DNA of 8,394 nt, taken from positions 1 through 8,394 of the forward strand of contig URCP01000114.1 of the NCBI GenBank assembly GCA_900546315.1, written 5' to 3'. A program made the position numbers and the translations under genes. Each line of letters begins with the position of its first letter. Positions within the stretch are counted from its first letter, which is position 1. The stretch is from an uncultured Eubacteriales bacterium. Lineage in GTDB: Bacteria > Bacillota > Clostridia > Oscillospirales > CAG-272. Below are positions 1-5,983 of the stretch, in pieces. Under the pieces are notes generated by a model, which was not told the origin of the DNA, did not search any database, and saw nothing but the letters and a program-made list of their open reading frames with translations.

Positions 1-1
1 G

Positions 2-220
2 GGGACGGACGAATGGTACATTGCCGTACCTGCGGGGACGGAGAGCGCTTTTGTACTGACCTTCTATTTCGACGGCGTCGGAATTACGGTCGGCAGCCAC
101 CTCAATGCGAGACTTACAGACGTCTTCACCGGAGAGTGCGTCGGAGAGTTCCGCGACTTTGCCGAGACGCAGGTCCCGCGGCACGATGTGAAACTTTTCT
201 ATGTCGAACTTGTAAATTAA
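2..220 (+). CDS. 3' end of a probable glycoside hydrolase (GH27-like C-terminal beta-sandwich)
   Basis: This is an open frame entering from the left edge and ending at TAA 218-220, so about 72 C-terminal residues are visible. The segment reads as alternating beta strands and ends with a pattern of the form TDVFTGECVGEF, then VPRHDVKLFYVEL. That resembles the C-terminal antiparallel beta domain of GH27-type alpha-galactosidases, which typically has a 'DLWTGK..G.F' strand followed by 'V..HGV.L..'. The catalytic barrel lies outside the window, so the substrate cannot be read from here and a related glycosidase family is possible. The frame is followed by a strong intrinsic terminator, which fits the end of a transcription unit. 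I am fairly sure it is coding and only moderately sure of the family. Confidence 0.6.
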   Translation, partial: GTDEWYIAVPAGTESAFVLTFYFDGVGITVGSHLNARLTDVFTGECVGEFRDFAETQVPRHDVKLFYVELVN

Positions 221-224
221 TTTC

Positions 225-264
225 GTCGGGAGGGCGGATCTGTTCCGCTCTCTTGACTTTTTTT
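225..264 (+). terminator. Intrinsic terminator of the upstream hydrolase gene
   Basis: A 14-bp stem (225-238 with 244-257, including three G-U pairs), a 5-nt loop (239-243) and an immediate run of seven T (258-264) begin 4 nt after the hydrolase stop codon. The 3' arm of the stem ends in TTGAC and so overlaps the -35 box of the next promoter. Confidence 0.85.
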
Positions 265-281
265 CACGGATGTGGTATAAT
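253..281 (+). promoter_or_regulatory. Sigma-70/SigA promoter with extended -10 for the phosphohexomutase gene
   Basis: The -35 is TTGACT (253-258), the spacer is 17 bp, and the -10 is a perfect TATAAT (276-281) preceded by TGG at 273-275, an extended -10. Transcription should start near 288, giving a leader of about 45 nt before the ATG at 334. The -35 sits inside the terminator hairpin of the upstream gene. Confidence 0.85.
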
Positions 282-333
282 TAATCTGATTTATCCGGAT
301 GACAGCGGATTTTATGGAAAGGATATGAAAGTA

Positions 334-1740
334 ATGATCAGGTTCGGTACTGGCGGCTGGAGAGCCGTCATCGGAGACGATTTCATCAGAGAAAACATAG
401 AGCGCGTCGCGGCGGGTGTCGCGGCTCTTCGCGCGGAGATCGGCGGAACAACGCCGATAATCGTAGGATATGACCGCCGCTTCCTCTCGGACAGCGCGGC
501 TAAGTGGATCGCGGGAGTTCTCGCGGCGTATGACATTCAGGTTATGTTCCTGAACCGCAGCGCACCGACTCCGCTCATCATGCATACGGTCAAAAAGCTC
601 GACCTCGACTTCGGTCTTGAGGTCACGGCGAGCCACAACCCGCCGGAGTACAACGGAATCAAGCTCATAGTCAAGGAGGGACGCGACGCGCCCGCTGAGA
701 CCACCGCACACCTTGAGGAGCTGATCGCGAACCTCGGCGAGGTGAAGTCGCTCGACTTCAATGACGCTGTAGCGAACGGTAAGATCACTTACATAAAGAA
801 CCCCTTTAACCCATTCATCGACGATATCCTCGCCGTGATGGACACGAAGGCTATACGTGAGCGCGGTATGCGCATACTGTTCGACCCGATGCACGGCTCG
901 TCGGTATATCCGCTGATGGTCATATTCCACACGACGCGCTGCACGATTGACCTGATTCACGGGAACAAGGACGCGTATTTCGGCGGTTCAATGCCGGCTC
1001 CGACCGAGTCTACCCTGACCGACCTCTCGCAGAAGGTTGTGGCTGGCGGCTATGACCTCGGTATCGGCGTTGACGGAGACGGAGACAGACTCGGCATCAT
1101 CGACTCGAACGGAAGATATATCAGCGCGAACGAGATTCTCGTCATGCTCTACTACTATCTGCACGAGTACAAGGGCTGGAAGGGTCCGGTCGTACGCAAC
1201 CTCGCGACGACGCATATGCTTGATAAGGTCGCGGAGAGCTTCGGCGAGACCTGCTATGAGGTTCCGGTCGGCTTCAAGTGGATTTCCTCTAAGATCGACG
1301 AGGTGGACGCTGTGCTCGGCGGTGAGTCCTCCGGCGGTCTGACCGTGCGCGGACATATACACGGCAAGGATTCGGTCTACGCGGCGGCGCTGTTCGTCGA
1401 GATGATATCGGTTACAGGCAAATCCCCGTCAGAGCTGATGGATGAGCTGACCGCGAAGTACGGAAAGTTCGTCATGAGCGAGTTCAACCTCCACTTCGAC
1501 CCGGCTGAGAAGGAGCGCATAAACGAGGTCATATTCACCGAGAAGAAGCTCCCCGAGTTCGGCGAGAAAATCGTGAAGGTCGCCTACGAGGACGGCTGCA
1601 AGGTCTACTTCGAGAACGGCTTCATAATCTGCCGTTTCTCCGGCACCGAGCCGCTGCTCAGAATCTTCGCCGAGGCACAGACGAAAGAGAGAGCGGACAA
1701 GTACATCGACGCGTTCGCGAAGTTCCTCGGGCTGAGATAA
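334..1740 (+). CDS. Phosphoglucomutase/phosphomannomutase (alpha-D-phosphohexomutase family)
   Basis: This cytoplasmic enzyme interconverts hexose 1-phosphate and hexose 6-phosphate (glucose and/or mannose) through a phosphoserine, linking glycolysis to nucleotide-sugar and cell-wall synthesis. All four family motifs are present in the 468-residue product, a normal length. They are the active-site loop TASHNPP with Ser100, the metal-binding loop DGDGDR (247-252), the sugar-specificity loop GGESSGG (329-335), and the phosphate-binding loop RFSGTEP (434-440). The frame stays open upstream to position 13. I chose ATG 334 because the protein then begins MIRFGTGGWRA, the usual N-terminus of this clade, and AAAGGA (318-323) lies 10 nt upstream. 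The in-frame ATG at 325 would sit 1 nt from that site. A strong promoter at 253-281 supports a start in this region and excludes the long upstream extension. The choice between glucose and mannose cannot be settled from motifs. Confidence 0.95.
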   Translation: MIRFGTGGWRAVIGDDFIRENIERVAAGVAALRAEIGGTTPIIVGYDRRFLSDSAAKWIAGVLAAYDIQVMFLNRSAPTPLIMHTVKKLDLDFGLEVTASHNPPEYNGIKLIVKEGRDAPAETTAHLEELIANLGEVKSLDFNDAVANGKITYIKNPFNPFIDDILAVMDTKAIRERGMRILFDPMHGSSVYPLMVIFHTTRCTIDLIHGNKDAYFGGSMPAPTESTLTDLSQKVVAGGYDLGIGVDGDGDRLGIIDSNGRYISANEILVMLYYYLHEYKGWKGPVVRNLATTHMLDKVAESFGETCYEVPVGFKWISSKIDEVDAVLGGESSGGLTVRGHIHGKDSVYAAALFVEMISVTGKSPSELMDELTAKYGKFVMSEFNLHFDPAEKERINEVIFTEKKLPEFGEKIVKVAYEDGCKVYFENGFIICRFSGTEPLLRIFAEAQTKERADKYIDAFAKFLGLR

Positions 1741-1753
1741 ACACAAAAACAAG

Positions 1754-1783
1754 AGGCTGTCACGCTCCGGCGGGCAGCCTTTT
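1754..1783 (+). terminator. Terminator-like hairpin after the phosphohexomutase gene
   Basis: AGGCTGTC (1754-1761) pairs with GGCAGCCT (1773-1780) with one G-U pair. An inner CGC/GCG extension sits around a TCCG loop with one bulged A, and four T follow (1780-1783). An A-rich run precedes it. The T-tract is short and no promoter is visible between it and the next start codon at 1798, so it may allow partial read-through into the next genes. Confidence 0.6.
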
Positions 1784-1797
1784 CGGAAAGGATTGCA

Positions 1798-2343
1798 ATG
1801 CGATTATTTCATGTGAGCGAGAACCCGGACATAAGAATCTTTGAGCCGCGGCAGTGTGATTTGCGGGACGATATCGGTTTCCCGGCGGTCCGCGCCGTCG
1901 ACGAGGAGCATCTGTCCGACTATCTGACCCCGCGCGACTGCCCGAGGGTCGGCTGGCATAAGAACATCAACACTTCGTCGGACGACATCGACAGATTCTT
2001 CAGCGCGCCCTCGGTCTCGCATGGGCTGGCGGTCGAGCCGGGATGGTTCGGCGTCATGCACGACGCTGTGCTGTGGATATATGAGTTCGAGCCGTCCGGG
2101 TTTGAGAAATCCGACGCCGGCGGCGGGCTGTACATCACGGGAGAGCCCGCGGTGCCTTTCTCAAAGGTCTGCGTGACCGACATTTTCGACGAGCTTTTCA
2201 GGCGCGGCGTCGAGGTCAGAATAACCGAAGACCTTTGGCCGCTCGCGGAATCGCTGAAATACTCAACGCTCGACAGCGCGTTCTGCCGCATGGAAAACGC
2301 AAACCCGAAAAAGAGCGACCCGCGGGTCGAATATTTTCTGTAA
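1798..2343 (+). CDS. DUF6886-type conserved protein of unknown function
   Basis: The product is a 181-residue soluble protein with no signal peptide or membrane segment. It opens with RLFHVSENPDIRIFEPR and contains the LTPRDCPRV segment around residues 42-50. I recognise both as hallmarks of a widespread small bacterial family annotated as DUF6886, whose function is not known. The residues conserved in these two blocks (His, Ser, Arg, Cys) could form a ligand or catalytic pocket, but that is speculation. The start is ATG 1798, with AAAGGA (1787-1792) 5 nt upstream. The gene follows a weak terminator and is separated by only 2 nt from the ACT-domain gene, so the two are probably cotranscribed. 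The family name is from memory; the reading frame itself is secure. Confidence 0.85.
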   Translation: MRLFHVSENPDIRIFEPRQCDLRDDIGFPAVRAVDEEHLSDYLTPRDCPRVGWHKNINTSSDDIDRFFSAPSVSHGLAVEPGWFGVMHDAVLWIYEFEPSGFEKSDAGGGLYITGEPAVPFSKVCVTDIFDELFRRGVEVRITEDLWPLAESLKYSTLDSAFCRMENANPKKSDPRVEYFL

Positions 2344-2345
2344 TA

Positions 2346-2711
2346 ATGAAACTGAACATACTAAAGGATGATTTCACGGTCTGCAAGGTGACCGACTACA
2401 CAAAGGTCAACCTGTCCGCTGACTTCTGCTTCACCGGCAAAACAGACAGCGAAAACTCGCTTGTCTGCCCGACGTCCACCGTTCCGGACAACACTATCGC
2501 GCGCGAGGACGGTTGGAATGGCTTCCGTATCGTCGGGACGCTTGATTTCTCACTGATCGGAATACTGTCAAAGATTTCCGGCATCCTCGCGGAGGAGCGT
2601 ATCGGTATCTTCGCGGTGTCTACGTTTGATACCGATTATGTTTTTGTCAAGGCGGAAAATTTTGCGCGGGCGGTCGAAGCGCTGAGAAAATACGGGTATG
2701 AATTCGAATAG
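2346..2711 (+). CDS. ACT domain-containing protein (ACT_7 type), probable amino-acid sensor
   Basis: The 121-residue product resembles stand-alone ACT-domain proteins common in Clostridia. An N-terminal half (about 1-55) includes FCFTGKTD and SLVCPTSTVP. A C-terminal ACT_7-like half (about 60-121) includes TLDFSLIGILSKIS, ILAEERIGIFAVSTF and a final helix AVEALRKYGYEF. The family is related to the amino-acid-binding regions of CASTOR-like and aspartokinase-like proteins, so it may bind a small ligand, but no catalytic partner is fused. The frame is open upstream inside the previous gene. I chose ATG 2346, 2 nt after the upstream TAA, because it gives the canonical MKLNIL start. There is no strong Shine-Dalgarno sequence, so translation probably depends on coupling to the DUF6886-type gene. 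Confidence 0.88.
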   Translation: MKLNILKDDFTVCKVTDYTKVNLSADFCFTGKTDSENSLVCPTSTVPDNTIAREDGWNGFRIVGTLDFSLIGILSKISGILAEERIGIFAVSTFDTDYVFVKAENFARAVEALRKYGYEFE

Positions 2712-2741
2712 AGCAAATTAACTCCGGAGGACGATTTTCTG

Positions 2742-3410
2742 ATGGAAAGAATTATTTTCGCGATGATCCTGACTCTCGCCGTCTGCCTTTCCTCATGCGG
2801 AGCGAAGGAGCTTGAAATTGAGATCGACGGAGAAAAGCTGAGCATAGAGTTCACAAAGACCAACGCGGGTTATACTACAGACTATGAGCTTCCGCTCGCC
2901 GGGGCTTATGAACCCGATTTTTCGTTTCCGACAAATGATCTCTGCGTTATAAACGCGTATATTTTCAAGAACACCGCTTTTCTGACGGTCGCGGCGCATA
3001 ACGTCAGCGACGTCTATGTTTACGACATAGAGAATAATACCGGAAAGTGGCTGTCAGGCGATGAACCTGAATCAGGCGATAACGTCGGCGCGATTCCGTC
3101 TGAAAAGAATTACATCGTCCGTGCCGACGGAAATGTCGCGCTGCTGCGACGTTCAGTTGTGAGTGAGAATCCTTTCGAGGGCGAGTATTACATGATTGAC
3201 CTCGACACCCTTGAGACCTGCTTCATTTCGAAAAGCTACGCGACGGATTATCTCCCGACCTCCCGCGTCGAGGGCTTTGAACCGGTGGATGATGGCGCGG
3301 GATACCGGCTTCAGGTCTGGAACAGCGACAACGCGGAGTATTACGTCTGCATGCTGACAAACGGAAAATTCGAGGTCAGAACGATCAGCGAGCAGGATTT
3401 TTTCGGATAA
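2742..3410 (+). CDS. Putative lipoprotein of unknown function
   Basis: The product is 222 residues. It starts with a short basic-hydrophobic signal (MERIIFAMILTLAVC) and a lipobox LSSC with the lipidated cysteine at residue 19, so it should be anchored on the outer face of the cytoplasmic membrane. The mature part is acidic and rich in beta-type segments such as DVYVYDIENN and EYYMIDLDTLETC. These look like short blades of a display-type repeat domain, but I cannot assign a family. The start is ATG 2742, with GGAGG (2726-2730) 11 nt upstream. It lies 30 nt after the ACT-domain gene and is the last gene before a bidirectional terminator, so it is probably the third gene of that operon. The function is unknown. 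Confidence 0.85.
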   Translation: MERIIFAMILTLAVCLSSCGAKELEIEIDGEKLSIEFTKTNAGYTTDYELPLAGAYEPDFSFPTNDLCVINAYIFKNTAFLTVAAHNVSDVYVYDIENNTGKWLSGDEPESGDNVGAIPSEKNYIVRADGNVALLRRSVVSENPFEGEYYMIDLDTLETCFISKSYATDYLPTSRVEGFEPVDDGAGYRLQVWNSDNAEYYVCMLTNGKFEVRTISEQDFFG

Positions 3411-3419
3411 CCGCCATGA

Positions 3420-3444
3420 AAAAACGTCCCATCGGGACGTTTTT
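3420..3444. terminator. Bidirectional intrinsic terminator between convergent operons
   Basis: A perfect 11-bp inverted repeat (3420-3430 and 3434-3444) has a CGTCCC/GGGACG core, a 3-nt loop, and an A-tract on the left matched by a T-tract on the right. It therefore acts on both strands. It lies 9 nt after the lipoprotein stop codon and 3 nt after the oxidoreductase stop codon on the opposite strand, as expected for a shared terminator of convergent genes. Confidence 0.93.
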
Positions 3445-3447
3445 CTG

Positions 3448-5163
3448 TTACCGTTTCTTCAGCGCGGCTTTCGCGTATTCCCGGGCTTTGATAAGCTCAG
3501 GCTCCTCCCCGTCATACCCGGCGATCCGCTTCAGTATCTCGTCGTCTTCCTTCTCCCCGAGCCTGCCGATCAGACAGACCGCCTTGACATAATTGCAGAG
3601 CACCGTCGTCTCGAGCCAGCCGAAGAAATACTTGTGCGGAGACCTGTAAGTGTGCGTCTCGCACTTCCCTTCGAGTATCCGTCTCAGCTCCGGCAGAGCG
3701 CATCTGTCGCCGATAAGACCGAGCGCGACAGCAGAATTTTCGCGTAACAGCTTGTCATCAGAATCAAGCCAGCCGACAAGAGCGTTTGTGAAACCTTCAG
3801 CATCTCCGCCACGCCCCTTCACGGTTCTCACCGCGAAAAGACCGATGGACGGATAGACAGACGCGAGTGATTCCCTCAGCTCTTCGACCGTCTCCGGCAG
3901 CTTCACAGACTTCCACATACCATTGTCCGGCTGATTCAGGTCGCAGACACCGCGGTCATTCTCCTTGTTATAGCATCCGGTCTCCGAGAGGATTTCCCGA
4001 AGCTCCGCGAAACGCTCACGGCATATAGTCTGCGCGTCGCAATCATAGTTTATCATCATCGACGCCATTACCCCCGCCGCCTCGCCGCACTTCTCCATGT
4101 CGGTCCTCATTCTGACCGTGCTCGTCATCGTGTGACCGGTGCCGATATGCTTTCCGGCGACGAGAAGTCCGCGCGTTCCCTTCGGTATCAGGCACTCCGG
4201 CGGGATTCCTACCGAGATTCCAGACGCGTGCAGGGTGCAGAGCATCTGCCAGTCCTGAAATTCCTCGTCTTCGTTCCATAGGTCAGGGTTAGCGTTGTCG
4301 AGCGGCGCGAAGGTGTAGAAAATCGGATTCTCCGGAATTCTCCCCTCGAGAAGATCAAGAAAAGTATACACTTTCTCAGTCTCGACGCAGAGCACCTCCC
4401 GCCGTCCGACCTCACAGCCCATCGAATAGAGCCGCCGATCCTCATTCATCCTGTCCGGAAAACACGGCATTCTGCCAGCCCACTCGAGATTCTGCCGCGC
4501 GGATTCTTCCGGGCTCTTCCCGGCGAAATCGTCGTTGAACGACCAGATTCCGTACATATGACCGTTCAACATCTTCCCGACCGTGCGTGAAAACCTCGCG
4601 AGCTTCCCGTCCGAACGCCTTCCGCCGAGCGTCTTCAGACCTATAAGGCGGCAGACCGCGCCCTCCGCGCCGTCGATGACCACATCCGCGCGGACAGTTA
4701 TCGTTTTCTCACCGTCAGACGCGGCGACGCCGATCACTTTTCCATCCTCGGTGAAGACATCGGTGACGAACGCCGACCAGATCGACCTCACGTGATATTT
4801 TTCAAATTCCCGGACAAGAGCCAGAGATTTTACGGCTGTCGGATAGCTTTTCTTGTAATCCGGAACAGTTGACGGAATATAGTCCCCACCGGCGAGGATT
4901 TCGTCGGCTTCCGCGTTCACTTCCTCGTAAAGCCCGCCGTCCGCGCCGTAGTAATAGTCCCAGACGCACGCCGCCGTGCCGGTTCCTCCCGGTATCGGCG
5001 CGAGATCAATAGTGAGAACATCCATGCCGCGCCTTGCCGCGGATATCGCCGCGACAGCTCCCGCGGTTCCCGCCCCGACGACGCAGACGCCGCACTCATG
5101 GTCGAATTTTCCATCATATGCGCACTCGACGTGCTTTCCGTCGATCAATGTATGACGAATCAC
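3448..5163 (-). CDS. FAD-dependent oxidoreductase with HEAT-like C-terminal region
   Basis: The 571-residue product is a predicted cytoplasmic flavoprotein. A Rossmann dinucleotide fold begins with VVGAGTAGAVAA, where GAGTAG is residues 30-35. The acidic strand end is ID53 and the following GG is 59-60. The C-terminal FAD-binding motif of the PF12831 type is AGKHIGTGHTMTSTVR, then GEAAG (residues 336-364). Residues from about 440 on are helical and include NSAVALGLIGD and VKAVCLIGRLGE, which look like two or more HEAT-type repeats. The substrate is unknown; relatives often sit in carbohydrate loci. I chose GTG 5163 because it gives a GTGA overlap with the upstream stop codon and lies 8 nt after GAGGAG. 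GTG 5169 is an in-frame alternative that uses GGGGAGG. The gene ends 3 nt before a strong terminator and is last in its operon. Confidence 0.9.
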   Translation of the reverse strand: MIRHTLIDGKHVECAYDGKFDHECGVCVVGAGTAGAVAAISAARRGMDVLTIDLAPIPGGTGTAACVWDYYYGADGGLYEEVNAEADEILAGGDYIPSTVPDYKKSYPTAVKSLALVREFEKYHVRSIWSAFVTDVFTEDGKVIGVAASDGEKTITVRADVVIDGAEGAVCRLIGLKTLGGRRSDGKLARFSRTVGKMLNGHMYGIWSFNDDFAGKSPEESARQNLEWAGRMPCFPDRMNEDRRLYSMGCEVGRREVLCVETEKVYTFLDLLEGRIPENPIFYTFAPLDNANPDLWNEDEEFQDWQMLCTLHASGISVGIPPECLIPKGTRGLLVAGKHIGTGHTMTSTVRMRTDMEKCGEAAGVMASMMINYDCDAQTICRERFAELREILSETGCYNKENDRGVCDLNQPDNGMWKSVKLPETVEELRESLASVYPSIGLFAVRTVKGRGGDAEGFTNALVGWLDSDDKLLRENSAVALGLIGDRCALPELRRILEGKCETHTYRSPHKYFFGWLETTVLCNYVKAVCLIGRLGEKEDDEILKRIAGYDGEEPELIKAREYAKAALKKR

Positions 5164-5927
5164 AGACACAGCTCCTCACCTCCCCTGACAGCCGATATAA
5201 TATCCGGATAGGACGCCGACGGAACGTAAATGATCCCGTCCCGTTCTTCCCTGACCGGCTCCGCGAAACGATAACCGAAGACAAGCGTTATCCCGGCGAC
5301 CCTCGCGTTTCCGATACGGCTACGGTTGGTCTTCAGCCATTCGTCCGCATATTTCTCGCAGTCCGGAATCGTGGAATCACGGTCGACATACAGGTGAAGG
5401 ATGTACTCATCATCGAAGACGCCGTGCTCGACAAACGACTTATCGTCCAACCACACATTTATATCCTTCTCTCCCGCGAGCATCAGACCGAAGACCTTCC
5501 GGCAGTCCATGAATTCCCGCACGCGCGTGTCGATGATACGTTTCGCCGCTATCCGCTCATACCCGTTCTCCGCCCCGAAAAGCGTCGCGATGAAGCCGTC
5601 CTGAACCCGCGAGACGTCTGTCACCGCCGTCCCGAGAAGTATCTCAGCCCCGGTCTCAAGGTATTTCCCGGCGAGCGCGCCTCCGACGGCGAGGATATGT
5701 ATCCGCCCGTCCGGAAGAAGAATCCCGCGCTTTTCAAGCTCAGCGCACAGCTCCCCGGCGAGTCCGGTGTGTTCAGCGTTCCTTACCCTTTCGGCAATCA
5801 TCGCCTCGGAAAACTCCGCGCCGACCGAAAAGCCGCTCTCAACAACGAGCGCCGCGCCGCCGAGCCTTGCCGCCAACGGGTAAGCGAGCGCCGTCGCCCC
5901 GATTATCAGTGTGTCGATCTGTTTCAA
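5160..5927 (-). CDS. Half-size flavoprotein-like protein with degenerate FAD motif
   Basis: The product is 255 residues. The N-terminus KQIDTLIIGATALAYPLAARL has the strand-turn-helix layout of a Rossmann FAD-binding fold, but the expected GxGxxG is GATALA, keeping only the first glycine. A later strand pair, GAEILLGTAVTDV then IAAKRIIDT, matches the substrate/FAD domain of PF12831-type oxidoreductases. The protein then diverges and lacks the C-terminal FAD motif, so it is about half the usual length. It overlaps the full-size oxidoreductase by 4 nt, which suggests a partner subunit or a degraded paralogue. I chose TTG 5927 because GAGG (5936-5939) is 8 nt upstream and the protein then begins directly at the Rossmann strand. 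GTG 5960 is an in-frame alternative, but it lies inside a hairpin and has no ribosome site. FAD binding is doubtful. Confidence 0.8.
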   Translation of the reverse strand: MKQIDTLIIGATALAYPLAARLGGAALVVESGFSVGAEFSEAMIAERVRNAEHTGLAGELCAELEKRGILLPDGRIHILAVGGALAGKYLETGAEILLGTAVTDVSRVQDGFIATLFGAENGYERIAAKRIIDTRVREFMDCRKVFGLMLAGEKDINVWLDDKSFVEHGVFDDEYILHLYVDRDSTIPDCEKYADEWLKTNRSRIGNARVAGITLVFGYRFAEPVREERDGIIYVPSASYPDIISAVRGGEELCL

Positions 5928-5945
5928 AATAGTAACCTCATGATT

Positions 5946-5972
5946 CGGCTGCCGCGCCACGCACGACAGCCG
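5946..5972 (-). other. Intercistronic stem-loop without U-tract
   Basis: An 11-bp stem (5946-5956 with 5962-5972, including two G-U pairs in the - strand RNA) with a 5-nt loop lies between the binding-protein stop codon and the ribosome site of the half-size flavoprotein gene. No T-run follows on the - strand, so it is more likely an mRNA-stabilising or processing element, or a weak attenuator, than a true terminator. Confidence 0.65.
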
Positions 5973-5983
5973 CTTTCATTTTC

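Noticed and set aside
13..333. N-terminal extension of the phosphohexomutase frame back to position 13
   Set aside because: It runs through the end of the hydrolase gene in another frame, a terminator and a promoter. The family N-terminus starts at 334.
217..960. 247-codon open frame on the - strand
   Set aside because: It is antisense to the phosphohexomutase gene, Arg/Val-rich with no family features, and is a by-product of the GC-rich codon pattern.
5927..5941. Five-codon leader peptide (ATG at 5941) ending at the TTG start of the small flavoprotein
   Set aside because: The ATG overlaps the ribosome site itself and has no site of its own, so it is probably chance.
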